From positions 1,860,001-1,924,000 of the forward strand of contig NC_018218.1 of assembly GCF_000219625.1 (NCBI RefSeq): DNA of 64,000 bases. Reading direction: 5' to 3'. Numbering within the stretch: the first letter of the stretch is position 1; every line of letters starts with the position of its first letter. The position numbers were made by a program, and so were the translations under genes. The notes beneath the pieces are model-generated. The model searched no databases, had not been told where the DNA came from, and saw nothing but the letters and a program-made list of their open reading frames with translations. Origin of the DNA: Zymoseptoria tritici IPO323 (lineage: Eukaryota > Ascomycota > Dothideomycetes > Mycosphaerellales > Mycosphaerellaceae). Shown here piece by piece: positions 52,774-63,542 of the stretch.

Positions 52774-54885
52774 TCACCCCTTCAGAAAGTCCCACCCATG
52801 AATACCATTAGCCAACGCCATGGCAATCACACCTCTTCTCCACTGCCTTCCAGTCCATCTATCCGGCCTTAGCACGTCGTACTCAGCCGCACTCTCTGCA
52901 TACACCATCGCCGCAACGACGAGTCCCGCTCTGACCAACATATCGAAACCCTTCAACAAGGCAGGTATCCCAAATGTTAGCCGTTCCGCCGCGAAGAGCT
53001 TGATTGCAACGCGTGTGTAGGCCTCGCTGGCATGAGAGTGAAGTTGGATGTAGCGATCTAGTTCGGACAGGGGGAAGGAGCGGATGTCGAGGATCGTGTA
53101 GTCGCCCTCTGAGCTCGAGGGCACTGTGGCGGGATAGCTAGCTGCGGCGGGTGGACAGCGGAGGCGCTTGAGGAGACTCCATCGAAGAGTATCCAGGTGA
53201 GACAGGGGCTTGAGGTGTTGCCGCGTGTGTCTGTCGACAGCTGAGATGGAATGTAGAAGAATCGGAAGGGCGTGTGTGCCATCCATGAGCAATGTTCGGT
53301 TCTTTTCGTCGGTAGCGAGACATTCTCTGTCGAACGCTTCTTGGGCGTGAGCGTAGTGGATGAAGCGGGAGTAGAAAGCTGGTGAGAGGACTTTGAGGGT
53401 CACAGTGTGGGTGTGGGCTTCTTCGTAGGTGAATCCTGGGGAATAGAGGACGTACTCTTTGCCCTCGTTGTGGGCGGGCTCGTAGATGACTCGAAGCGGC
53501 TTGTTGGATTGCTCGACAACGTGGGTGACGAAGGTGCGGAAGAAGTCTTCGAGAGCCCTTTCGTCTGCGGTATAGGCCCGACCGATGCTGGAGGCAGCTG
53601 TCTCTGGTCGATACCAGACGTGTAGTTTGCGCTTGAAGAAGAGCTTCTGGGCTTCCCATACAATGCGTGGAAACGTTGCGAGTCCAACCCACCACCAAGC
53701 GGCAATGAATTTGACCAGTTCAAAGGTAGTGATCTTGGTGGGTTCCTTTGGTATACCTTCGGAGAACACACGAGCCACAATCTTTGCCTCGTCCTTCGAC
53801 GATCTTAGCACAATTGTGTTGTCAATTTTGACCTGTCCTGTCTCCTGGAACGCCGCCAATGGATCGATCGCCTTCAACGAGTATGACCCCTTTCGGCTGT
53901 TGAATGGCGAAACATGAAAGTCCTTGTTCCACGTATCCGAGAACACCACCATCTTCGGTGCATCGTTTCCTTCGGATTCATTTCCAGCCTTCACACCCTC
54001 CGATTTGAGCAAATACATTCTCCTCTCGTCAAAGGTATTGTTCACCTCCAGCACCATGTACTTCAACCTCGCATCCGAATCATACAGGTACCAGAAGCTC
54101 ACCGGGTTGAAGCTGTACCGCAGAAACCTCGGCGCTGTGACGAGATACGCGAACGCATAATCCCGATCCGTCACGCCTTGCGAGTGCAAGTACCGCTTTA
54201 ACTTTTCTCCCAGACCTTGTTGCGCCGTCGATCGACTCAGGAAGTCCTCCGACCGTACATCGAACCACGCTGGCCTTGTACTGTCGACAGACAACACATT
54301 GCCTCCTCCAACCCTTCCCTGCAGCCCGACTGGAACCCCGACAAACAGATACGAGTACGAAAACGCATGTTTCTTTGGAAACATTCTCGCGTGATTCGTA
54401 CGGCTGGTGATCAAAAGCGGCGGAAGCAAAGATTCCTCAAACCTCCGATCGAAGTATTTTCCATCACTGCGTCCTTCACGGTCGGTAAGTTCCCGCCCTC
54501 GATGAACGATGAGACTCGCGAGGAGGCCACATCCTGCTAATAGAGCGGAGGATTGGAGGTATATGTGTAGAGTATGACTGCTTAGATCGATTTTTTGGAG
54601 GTCTGCAAAAGGCGTCCAGGCTCCGGTGCAGAAGGCGAATATGGCATGCAGGGTCAGGACTAGAAGCAAGTCGTTCGTCCAGGTTGTGTTTTCTGTGAAG
54701 ATAGCTCGGACTGGCCAGAGGGGTTGCAAGAGCAGAATCCGGGCGGCGAAAGTCTTGTGTGGTTCGGTGAAGATGGACCAAAAGAGGGTGCAGGTCGCCC
54801 AGAGGACTATTGCGCCCCTGGTCTTGGATGCATTTTGATTGTGGCTTGATGTCCGTGAGGAGGAGTCCGTATTTCTCGGGCCCAT
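52774..54885 (-). CDS. DUF1365-domain multi-pass membrane protein
   Basis: Single-exon 703-aa protein from the ATG at 54885 (MGPRNTDSSSR). Three N-terminal membrane segments (IVLWATCTLFWSIF, LLLVLTLHAIFAFCTGAW, SSALLAGCGLLASLIVH) precede the DUF1365 domain. That domain shows TNHARMFPKKHAFSY, the signature RYSFNPVSFWYLYD, YMVLEVNNTFDERR and DTWNKDFHVSPFNSRKGSYS. A further hydrophobic stretch FIAAWWWVGLATFP lies after it, as in bacterial DUF1365 proteins, with a last one near the C-terminus. Bacterial relatives sit beside cyclopropane-fatty-acid synthase-like enzymes, so a lipid role is often assumed, but none is shown here. Confidence 0.88.
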   Translation of the reverse strand: MGPRNTDSSSRTSSHNQNASKTRGAIVLWATCTLFWSIFTEPHKTFAARILLLQPLWPVRAIFTENTTWTNDLLLVLTLHAIFAFCTGAWTPFADLQKIDLSSHTLHIYLQSSALLAGCGLLASLIVHRGRELTDREGRSDGKYFDRRFEESLLPPLLITSRTNHARMFPKKHAFSYSYLFVGVPVGLQGRVGGGNVLSVDSTRPAWFDVRSEDFLSRSTAQQGLGEKLKRYLHSQGVTDRDYAFAYLVTAPRFLRYSFNPVSFWYLYDSDARLKYMVLEVNNTFDERRMYLLKSEGVKAGNESEGNDAPKMVVFSDTWNKDFHVSPFNSRKGSYSLKAIDPLAAFQETGQVKIDNTIVLRSSKDEAKIVARVFSEGIPKEPTKITTFELVKFIAAWWWVGLATFPRIVWEAQKLFFKRKLHVWYRPETAASSIGRAYTADERALEDFFRTFVTHVVEQSNKPLRVIYEPAHNEGKEYVLYSPGFTYEEAHTHTVTLKVLSPAFYSRFIHYAHAQEAFDRECLATDEKNRTLLMDGTHALPILLHSISAVDRHTRQHLKPLSHLDTLRWSLLKRLRCPPAAASYPATVPSSSEGDYTILDIRSFPLSELDRYIQLHSHASEAYTRVAIKLFAAERLTFGIPALLKGFDMLVRAGLVVAAMVYAESAAEYDVLRPDRWTGRQWRRGVIAMALANGIHGWDFLKG

Positions 54886-55291
54886 GGATGGCGGTAAAAG
54901 CCTTGATTTCTTCAGAATGGGCGACTGCAATCAAGGACTTGCACGAACAAATACGCCGGAAAGTGGAAAATATATCGTCGATCGTCGAAGATGCATAGTT
55001 GTTTGTCTCCGGATCGGCCTCGTGAAAAGTAACCTAATTGCCTGATCCGAGAGTGATGTCGTAGTCTGCCGTGGAGAAGCGAAGTCCGGCAGCCGTACTT
55101 TGATGCATGCCTCAGGCTCCTTGACAATAGCGGCGAGACGAGATGTGCTCGTTGGCACAAAGAAGAATGGATGACATGAATTGCTGATATTCTCATATCA
55201 AGCTGCGGGACAGCCTGCCTGGCATTTGAGCAGGTTGACGTTCGTAGTGGACAACTCACAGCCCTCAACCAGTTCGACCACATGCAATCTA
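54886..55291. other. Intergenic region
   Basis: About 0.4 kb between tandem minus-strand genes: the DUF1365 promoter and PPP4R2 terminator. Nothing specific was seen. Confidence 0.4.
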
Positions 55292-57061
55292 TCAAGTTTC
55301 CGTGCTTTCACCCTCCTTCGCATCCTCTCCACCACCCTTGACCTCATCCGCATCCCCCAACTTCAGATCTCCATCCCCGTCCTTCGTCTTCTTATCCTCT
55401 CTAATCTCCTCATTCGACTGCTCAGCTACTTCATTCAATTCCTCCACCTGCTTGGTCTGCTTCGAGTCTTCCACTGCCGCCGCACCACTTTCCACACCCT
55501 CCATGTCCTCTCCCGTCGCCTCGCTATCCGCCTCGCCCATCGCTCCCAAGCTCACTGCCGCCGGTTGCGGAGACTTACTCCTCCCTCGCCCGACCGCAGC
55601 TTCCATGTCCAACACCGCACTCCCTCCCGCGTCGACCGTCTGTCGCTGCGGACCCATGTCCTCCATTCCAATTACATCCGGTCCTCTCGCGTGAGGTTGT
55701 TCGTCGTCCATACCCACGTCCATCGGTACTGGTACTCCAGTCGCGGTCGATGGAACCACATTAGATGCGGGTAAAGGTACCTGCTCTCTCCCTACGGCCG
55801 CCGCGCCACCTGCTATCATCGTCCTGCGTGGACCCATTGACAACCCTGGTGGATTGACGGGTATGAGGCCCGCTTCCTGCTCTTGCCGTAGTAGTTCGCC
55901 TTGCGTGACGCCGCCCTGTTCGCGGAGCTGCGCTTCTGTCGAGGAGGCAGAGGAACTGCTTGCGTCGCTTTGCTCGGAGAGAGTGGGCGATGCGATGGGA
56001 GAGGAGGATGTGTATGTTGATGAGGGAGCGCTGCTAGTTGTGGTCGCGGATGATACACCGTTGACGGTGACAGAGACAGTCTCGATGTGCCCTGCGCCGT
56101 TGGGCCCTTCGATGGTCTCGGTGCTTTCACTGTGCAGCTCGCCGTCGGAGGTGAGATTAGGATTGGAGGAGGGCACCAGGACGTTGCCGTTATTTCGAAG
56201 CCAGGGAATGGGTGTCAGAAGTGCTCCGCCTAAGCTCTCGTCGCTGCCTAGTCCTTCTCTTTCGCTGATGCCGTTGGTTGAGGGAACCACGCCATTCGTG
56301 AGGAAGCCGGCGGTGGTGGGAGATTGCGTAGTTGCAAGTGGGAAGTTGGAGAGCGGTGAGCTGACTGAGACGATTCGATCGAGTGCGCGGAGGTATGCAG
56401 GGAGGTATCTGTAATGCGCCTTAGGTCGTAGCACCAGTTCTGCCAGTCGCTGGATTGTGTAAGGCGGGCTTTTGGGAAAGTCGTGCTCAAGTACCCGTCT
56501 TGACATCTGATATAGACTCAAGAGATCTGGTGGGAGTGTATTAGGTGGCGCATCGACATTTCGGCTCTCGGTGAGTTGTAGGTTCCCAGTCTGCTGTGTT
56601 TGACCGGTGCTGTGAATTGGTTGTGTCGGCACGGAAGGCGGCCTTCCTGCTGCAACTTCTGTCGGCGCATCGTTCTCTTTTGTACTGCTCTGGCTGTCGG
56701 GAGGTCTCTCGTCCTCAGCGTCGGGCAGGTCGTGCTCTTTGGTGTCTGTGTCGCTGTTGGGAACTTGTGGAGGAGTGGAGGCCACGACTTGCGGATCGAT
56801 GGTCGGTGCTTGTGATGTCGGGTGAGGAAGAGATGGTATCGGAAACTCATTGTACACGATCTGGTAGTGTCAGCTCGATGTTCGACAGCTGAGGCAGGAC
56901 GACATACATCGTGAAGGCGCTGGAGTAAGCTCTCCAGAACGCGAGGCCATTCGGCGCTATTGAACGTCAGTGGAGGATGCGCCGAACAATTGAAATGGTG
57001 CATACATGTCTAGTGAACCATCTCGCGCTGCGCATTCTAGCAACTGCTCACTTGATTGCAT
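55292..57061 (-). CDS. PPP4R2-type regulatory subunit of protein phosphatase 4
   Basis: Exons 57061-57006, 56956-56908 and 56860-55292 give 557 aa. The introns of 49 and 47 nt are the shortest in the window. The joined N-terminus MQSSEQLLECAARDGSLD / IAEWPRVLESLLQRLHD / IVYNEFPIPSLP matches the PPP4R2 core (WP...LLQRL..IVYNDFPIP). The conserved region continues to about residue 180 (LPPDLLSLYQMSRRVLEHDF, SPPYTIQRLAELVLRP, YRYLPAYLRALDRIVSV). The long C-terminal part is low-complexity and ends in a strongly acidic tail, as in Psy4/R2 subunits. PP4-R2-R3 dephosphorylates H2AX and other DNA-damage substrates. Without the two 5' exons the family match is lost. Confidence 0.88.
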
Positions 57062-57495
57062 GTTGAATGAGATATGGAAGATGGCGCATAGAAAAGTTCG
57101 TTGATGGTTGAAAGCTGAAGACGTTCAACGACGCGATGCTCGAGCATCGGCTTGGCGATGCTGCATCATGCGAGTCACATGTGATTGAGGCAGAAGAGTC
57201 GCCCGAGCACACACATTTGCACCTGAAAGCTTCGCCGTGCTCATTTCAGCGTGGAATACCATGGCGTTGATCACAGATCATAGAGTGTTGTGAATGTCGA
57301 AGAGAGACGTAAACATTGGGTCAAGTGAAAGCGCACGGCGACCCCTCATCGAAGAGGGGTCGAGAGTGATGCATATCCGGAACTAGGAACCACGGGTTAT
57401 ACAAGAGCTATCAGGACCATCAATCTCCTTGCTTCTTCTTCCTAGCCACGTTTACAAAAGCACCTCCAAACCCGATCTCAAGCCCTACCGAGACG
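57062..57495. promoter_or_regulatory. Divergent promoter region of PPP4R2 and the SDR gene
   Basis: About 0.43 kb. A GGTTATACAAGAG stretch near 57394-57406 resembles a weak TATA region about 90 bp before the SDR start. No gene is supported. Confidence 0.4.
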
Positions 57496-58462
57496 ATGCA
57501 GTACGGTCCAGTTCCAGACTTCCCAGTCGAAGGCAAAATCGTGGTCATTACCGGAGGTGGATCTGGAATTGGATTCGCCTTTGCTCGACTCTGTCATGAA
57601 CGTGGAGCCCGCGTGCTCATTGGCGATCTGAAGCTCGTGGCCGATGCGGAACGATATGTTGCACAGGCACCTCATGGCGCGGTCGCTTTTCAGCACTGCG
57701 ATGTGACATCCTGGAAGTCCCTCCATGACTTGATCTTAGCCAGTGTGAGCAGCTTCGGCAACGTTCCGGACGTCTATGTGCCGTCTGCGGGAGTTTTCGA
57801 GCCTCCTTGGAGCAACTTCTGGGACGACAATGAGTATGAGGCATACAAGATGATGCAAATCAACGTCAACCATCCAATAAAGGTAAGATATTGATCATCG
57901 TGGAAGGAAGGACATGGCGCGTTCTCCTGGACGCCAAAGTGAATGCTGATCATCTCGCCAGTTCACAAGGCTGGCGATGCGGGCTCTAGCAGGGGCAGAG
58001 AAGCGGGGCGTCGTTTGCCTCATTGCGTCTTCTGCTGGCATCCGCGGCAACTATCTCGCCAGCCTGTACGCTTCCTCCAAACACGCGATCGTCGGTTTCG
58101 CCAAATCTATTGGTCAAGCAGATGTGGAGGAAGGAGTAAAGGTCGTATGCGTTCTTCCGGGGATGGTGCAGTCTCCGCTGTGGGAGGATCGAGAGGATGA
58201 TATGACCACCAGGACGCAGTACAGTGAACGGCTGAAGACGGCTCTTCAGCCTGCTGATATCGCTGATACGATGCTGAGGATGGTCGAAAGCAAGGAGTAC
58301 GACGGTGGCACCTGCGTGCTGAAGACCAAGTTCGAGGAACGAGTTGTCGAAGAGGGCTTTATCAAGTCGACGGGCAAGTATGATCCATCACCTCGTCCGG
58401 AGCCAAATATCGGACGTATCAAAGAGGTGCTACATGAAGAGAGGGGCAAAAAGTGGGCATAG
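57496..58462 (+). CDS. Short-chain dehydrogenase/reductase (15-PGDH-like)
   Basis: Exons 57496-57882 and 57962-58462 give 295 aa. The 79-nt intron (GTAAGA...CGCCAG) joins NHPIK to FTRLAMRAL. It is a classical SDR: cofactor motif TGGGSGIGFAFA near residue 20, and an acidic residue in IGDLK suggesting NAD preference. The catalytic Ser is in IASSAGIRG and the YASSK catalytic pair follows. The usual NNAG motif is PSAG here, so the structural Asn is replaced. The body resembles fungal 15-hydroxyprostaglandin-dehydrogenase-like enzymes, whose substrates are mostly unknown. The C-terminus is charged (EERGKKWA). No targeting signal was seen. Confidence 0.88.
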
Positions 58463-58533
58463 AAGTCGAGACCCATACATCGGAGCCAGGACCGGCGTTT
58501 GTGTGAGGCAGCAATCAAGTCAAGTTGCCATCC

Positions 58534-59172
58534 TCATGTTGTTGGTCGCTTTCTCGCATCGTCGTTGACTGGGACGCCCAACGCATTCAATATAGCCATG
58601 AATTCCGTTGCCTTGCCGCCCGTCATTCGCTTCACTCTCCTCCTCAGATCCGCCGACACCTTGGAGTTTGGTTGAGTTCCGCTGTACTGCCAATTCGCCT
58701 GTGGACGATGCGGATCCGCGCGCATCGCAAGCCACCTCCGTAGACTTAATTGACAGCTCTGTGGTTGATTCGACGTGTGGAAACGTATGCTGAGATTTTT
58801 GTTCCTCGTGAGTTTGAACTCCTCATGCGGCGGAACCCTGGCGAGCCATTGCAGCAGCCCATCGAAGTTGAAATCCGTGATCGCGCATCGAATCGGACAC
58901 AGCGCCTGAATCATGGGCAAGACCTCGTTACGCACTTGCCGGCTTGTGCGAGCGAGTGCGTGAGGAATTTTGCGTTCTTCCGCGGTGTTGGGTGGCAAGA
59001 TGTGGATTACGACGCCTTCCAAAGCCAGCTTGTAAATTTCCACACGCATCTCGGCTGGGAGGTCGAAGAAGGTGACTCGGGGTTGGTGAATTGGCTGAGC
59101 CTTGGGAGGCGCCGGAGCGAGCGGACGAGGCGCGATGGCCATCTTGTGTTGATGAGAGTGCTGTTGTACCAT
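58534..59172 (-). CDS. F-box/2EXR-like protein of a fungal expanded family
   Basis: Single-exon 212-aa protein starting MVQQHSHQHKMA. The key motif FFDLPAEMRVEIYKLALEG occupies about residues 35-53. It matches the F-box-like/2EXR start (LPxEIRxxIYxLAL) found in large families of Mycosphaerellales proteins. After it come PHALARTSRQVRNEVLPMIQ and FNFDGLLQWLAR, typical of the same family. An F-box role as a substrate adaptor is possible but unproven, and most such proteins have no known function. The C-terminus has a basic RRRVKRM stretch. It converges with the SDR gene, with 71 bp between stop codons. Confidence 0.72.
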   Translation of the reverse strand: MVQQHSHQHKMAIAPRPLAPAPPKAQPIHQPRVTFFDLPAEMRVEIYKLALEGVVIHILPPNTAEERKIPHALARTSRQVRNEVLPMIQALCPIRCAITDFNFDGLLQWLARVPPHEEFKLTRNKNLSIRFHTSNQPQSCQLSLRRWLAMRADPHRPQANWQYSGTQPNSKVSADLRRRVKRMTGGKATEFMAILNALGVPVNDDARKRPTT

Positions 59173-60231
59173 CTCCGAAGTGGAAGAAGAGTCGAGAGTG
59201 GTGGGTTGAATTGCGAGCAGGCTGAAGCTCGGTCAGGAGGACCTTTGTATGTGGTACGCGAGCGCCACCAGAAGCGCCGCCAAGTAAGAGGTTCAACGCC
59301 GGAAAACTGTCGGAGCGCAGTAGCTAATCGATGGTGTACCGTTGCTTCATCCAGTCGGAGGAATCCGCTGCTCGCCGTGACACCGCTTTGACGAGCGAGC
59401 GCAACCTGTGTCGTTGGAGGATGAAGTTGGCCAGTGTCAGCGCCGACAGCGGACCATGGTTGCTGGCGACGAGAGGGGCGGTCCTTCAGCAGCGGCAAGT
59501 GCTTTTAGTCAGGAATGATGGTGAGGTTCTGGAGCGAGCAGTGAGAACAATATAATAGGGCAGACTGAGAAACAAGGACGGGAAGAAAGAGGGAAGCGAA
59601 AGAGGCGATCAAACTCAAGGAAAGGTGCCCTGCTCGAGGAAGTGAGGTCGCAGGCGTATATATCAGCACGCTACGGGATTTGAATAAGGTAAATATAACT
59701 TCTCTCTTCTATTATACAACCACATTGACAACACCAAATAACAGCCCTTCCGTCGAGCATTTTACTTGCCGTAAAGACCGTCTCATCACGACCGAGCCAT
59801 GTGAAGCCAAATCTGGAGCATCTTTACGTTCACAGCGGCAAGGCATATTATGCGTGCGAAAGGCCCCGATCCAATGCACTGCCAGATGTTGAGCTACCCG
59901 CCGACCTGCGAGTCGTGCCTTCGCTACCGCACGAGCGCACAATCTTGGCCGGAGCGAAATCTCTCAACATGCATCCTCTCTGACACGTGACGCATATCAC
60001 AAGCCCTGCTCCTGGTCTGCATTCTCACGAAATGGTGAGTAGTGCGTTTGGGGATATCACAATTACCGCACGTGGGAAGCACTGTGAGTGAAATGGGCAT
60101 TAATTAAACGCACATGTGAGCAAGACGCGACTCGAAAGAACACTGACGATCCCACCGACTACTGCCGACTACGACCCACCGCATGAAGAGCTGCCTTTCA
60201 CCATCTCTAGCACCACACTTCCTTGCCGTTG
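59173..60231. other. Intergenic region without a supported gene
   Basis: About 1.06 kb. The open frames on both strands (59007-59498, 59331-59555, 59680-59892) overlap and lack motifs. An AT-richer patch (about 59660-59740, with TATATA) may belong to the promoter of the 59172 gene. Confidence 0.45.
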
Positions 60232-61851
60232 TCACTTGCACCTCTCCACAAGCATTTGATACAGCTCCTTCATGGGCGAGGAGTCCTGCTCATACTTTTC
60301 CATCTTCCCATCTCGGTTCGCATCGATGTGAGCCGACGTACCAGCCTCCTTGGTCAACAATCTCTGCTTGCCCCACTGCAACAATACCAGACTTTTGCAG
60401 ATCGTCTTGGACCGGATGCCCTCATTGCCGGTCAAAGGCCCATCTCCCACACGTTCCCGAGCTCTTCTGACATCCGCCGGCATGTGGCTATCGCCTTCCT
60501 TGTCTTTGGCTAGCTCACGTTTTGCGAGCTTGCCGCCACCTTGACGATATGCGACAATGCCATGGAAGCATACGACACGAACGATGGCCTCGCTCTTATC
60601 TTCCATGCCCTTTTTCAGAATTGGTCGAATCATGCCGTTGACGGTTTCTCTCTTGTATGGACTGGACTTGATCATGTGGACGAGGTTGAGACACTCCATC
60701 CGGCTGGGTTCGTACTCTTCATCCTTGAATACCGGTGGCCAGTAGTAGATGACATTCGGGGATGATCGCATCGCACGGCCGAGCTTGCCCGCGGTCTGGA
60801 CGATTTCCTCCAATCGCATGAATATTATGTTCTCCAGCGTCTTGGAGCATTCGATGGCCCAGAAAGGCCACAGCATCTTCGACAGTGCAAGCGTGGTCTG
60901 CACAACCGCGAAGCGAAAGTTTTTGTCATGGGCTGTGGACTTGGGGAACGTTTTGATGGCGTTGGCTCTCTCTTGGGCACGAACGAATCCTGTATATCAA
61001 GGTCAGTATGCATCTCACTCAGTCCCCCTTTCAACGGATCTCAACTTACCATCCTTCTCCACTCCCTCTCTCTCCAAATCCTCCAATTGTTTCTTCTGCT
61101 CCTCATCGCCACCGAACCACAAATCGCCAAAAACCTTCTCCTTGATAGCCATACCCAGGATTCCTACCACAAACGACCGTCTCGACTCCTTCTCTGTCAA
61201 CAACATCTCCCATCCCTTCTCGCCGTGTAAGCCTCCCAATCCAAGACAACCCAAGTACCTCACCAGCTGTCGATTTTCCGGAGTCAAGATGTGGTCCATA
61301 AAGGCCTCTTTCCGATCTTCGATTTCAGGAATGGAGTCCGCCAAGTCGACGATGCTCCCGATGAGGGAGTTCATGAGCTGGCAGACCTGCACGTCTTGAC
61401 CGTCATCTTCGTGTCCCGGGTTGGCAAAGAGTTTGAACCGGACACTCAAGGGAAACTCCACGTGAGGATCAGCAGTGATCCTGGCGTCGCGGAGGTCTTT
61501 GCGAGCTTTGACTCTGCCGCGTTCGTGATCGATGTCTGCCTTTGGCATGTCTATATTGCCGGTGTACTCCAGAACCGAGGTGTCGCTGACACTCTCGCCA
61601 TGTCCGTGACGGTCGTGAGGAGCTTCGCTGTTGGCACGACTTCCCGTTGGTCCTTGAATGAGAGGGCGGTTGAAGGTGACGTTCTTGACATTTCCTGGCG
61701 ATGGGGAACGGAGAGAGTGGTCACCACGCGGACCTCGTCGGCTGGCTGGAGCTTTGGGCGTAAGTTGAGGAACTCCGTCGGGCGATGGTGAGCGGTAGGG
61801 CGATTGGCCGCCGACGGCGACTCGTTTGCGGCTTGAAGGAGCTTTGGGCAT
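60232..61851 (-). CDS. Hypothetical fungal protein, 519 aa
   Basis: Exons 61851-61050 and 60989-60232 join in phase (EKDG/FVRAQERANAIK) across a 60-nt intron (GTAAGT...ATACAG). I do not recognise the family. Residues 1-85 are basic and Pro/Ser-rich with repeated RSPSP motifs (YRSPSPDG, LRSPSPGN), a possible nuclear or phosphorylated tail. The remainder looks helical and folded (VCQLMNSLIGSIVDLADSIP, RYLGCLGLGGLHGEKGWEML, LSKMLWPFWAIECSKTLENI). Similar proteins occur in Mycosphaerellales as hypothetical single genes (resemblance recalled, not searched). I chose MPKAPSSRKR as the start because the upstream extension looks non-coding. Confidence 0.65.
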
Positions 61852-62132
61852 GGTGATTTGAGAGGGTGAGTATGGATTTCGTGAGCTGATGGGTGGAGAG
61901 ATTGGAAGAACTAAGTGCTGCGAAGAGCATGCCGATGTTTGTTGCGACATGCCACTCCTTGCATGCCGTCTCATTGTTGCTGAGTTTGCATTCCAGAGCA
62001 AGCGAGTTTCCACCTTGGCAACGACGACATCACACGACTTTGGAGGCAAGCAACAATGCGACATTGTCATGAACACTGCTTCTCATTGACACATCCGACA
62101 ATCGTATACACCTCGAATCATTTCCCACACCC

Positions 62133-63542
62133 CTAGCCCATCATCTCCACCTCTTGCCCATCCGACCAGCCCTCTACCCACCCAGCCCAAGCTGCTGAAT
62201 TGATTCTCTTCTCCGGCTCCTTCTTCAACGCGAACCGACAACAATCTACCAAATCCTGCACAGCATCCAATCGCTTCTTCACCGTCGAGTCCATTCTCGC
62301 GAACCCCACCGCGTCCCCCGACTTGACCGCCTCCCTCAACATGAAATTGTTACCTCCACACGCCGCCGTCCATGGGCTTCCACCGCACAGCACGACCAAC
62401 AACGTCACTCCCAACGACCAAACGTCCGACGCAAACGTCGGTGTCGCTCGCGGTCGCATCTGCTCGGGCGCCATGTAGTCCCATGTTCCACCGGCGTACT
62501 TTCCCGCTTCGCCTTCGCCCTCCCCTGCCAAGAACGCCGCCGAAAAGTCAATGTACCTCGCTCTGATGACCGGGCGTCCATCGGTGGCATGCTCCGAGAT
62601 ATCGAGCAAGACGTTCCCCGCTTTGATGTCCGCGTGAACGACTCCATTCGCGTGTAAGAATTCCAGCCCGCCGATGAGATCGACCGCCAGACCGGGAAAG
62701 AGGGAAATAATCTCTAAATGTCGCGCGACTTCGGTCATTTGTTTCAACCGGCTGTTGAGAGACTCGAGACTCCCGCCGAAAAGGGCTTCGAAGACGAGAG
62801 AAGAATTTCGTTGGTCGTAGCCGTGGAAGGTGACGATGTGGTGGGATGCGAGGGAGCGGCGCTGAAGGTGAGTGAGGATTTTGGCTTCATTGCGGAAGAC
62901 AATGGGAGAGTCCGGACGAGTGGGAGTTTTGACGGCGAAGAGGGTGGAGGTCGTTTGTTGACGGACGCGGAGTTTGGTGGAGAAGGAGATGAAGGGTATT
63001 GAGCGGGATCGTCGGGATTGAGGTGAGGGAGAGGGAGAGGAGGAGATGCCGGGTTTTTGCTCGGCGAGGTAGACGGTGGACCAGAGGCCTTCGCCGAGGA
63101 CTTTGGCGCGAGACAATTCATAGTCGATTTGCGTGAAGTCATAGGGCAGAATTTCTGGAGCGGGCACTTCTAGAGAGTTGCGAGCGCTGGGGAGGCTGGT
63201 CTCGGGAGTCGCCGGGTAGTTGTTCGTCGGCGAGCTGTCATTCGAGTCGAGAGACCCTCGAGGACTGTCAAAGATATCGCTGGGTTCCGAGGACTGGTAT
63301 GATCCGTGTAGAAGACGCGAAGTTTGGTCGCTGGGAGTGATGGGCGAAGAGGTAAAAGAGTTGTTACGCGCGTGAAAACGTCCTTGTCGCTGGTCGGCGG
63401 GCGAAGTGGGTGGAGTGCTCTGACTGAATGTTCGGACGCGTAGTGGAAGAGGTCTACTTCGTGGTTGATGTTGTGACAGGTTCGTGATGTTGTCTTTTGT
63501 GGCGGGTGCCACGATCCGAGGGAGCCACGTCGAATTGGCCAT
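62133..63542 (-). CDS. Atypical Ser/Thr protein kinase with altered HRD and DFG motifs
   Basis: Single-exon 469-aa protein starting MANSTWLPRIVAP. The first 130 residues are Ser/Pro/Thr-rich. The kinase domain spans about 140-460: glycine loop LGEGLWSTVYLAEQ, Lys in TLFAVKTPTR, a Glu candidate in FRNEAKILTHLQ, catalytic loop VVHADIKAGNVLLD (HAD for HRD), metal loop RYIDFSAAF (DFS for DFG), APE as MAPEQM, and FASDVWSLGVTLLVVL. The Asp, Lys and Asn needed for catalysis remain, so it may be active. It does not fit a well-known fungal kinase class. Confidence 0.82.
   Translation of the reverse strand: MANSTWLPRIVAPATKDNITNLSQHQPRSRPLPLRVRTFSQSTPPTSPADQRQGRFHARNNSFTSSPITPSDQTSRLLHGSYQSSEPSDIFDSPRGSLDSNDSSPTNNYPATPETSLPSARNSLEVPAPEILPYDFTQIDYELSRAKVLGEGLWSTVYLAEQKPGISSSPSPSPQSRRSRSIPFISFSTKLRVRQQTTSTLFAVKTPTRPDSPIVFRNEAKILTHLQRRSLASHHIVTFHGYDQRNSSLVFEALFGGSLESLNSRLKQMTEVARHLEIISLFPGLAVDLIGGLEFLHANGVVHADIKAGNVLLDISEHATDGRPVIRARYIDFSAAFLAGEGEGEAGKYAGGTWDYMAPEQMRPRATPTFASDVWSLGVTLLVVLCGGSPWTAACGGNNFMLREAVKSGDAVGFARMDSTVKKRLDAVQDLVDCCRFALKKEPEKRINSAAWAGWVEGWSDGQEVEMMG

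Noticed and set aside
55181..56414. Plus-strand frames over PPP4R2
   Set aside because: Shadows of the low-complexity Ser/Pro/acidic region.
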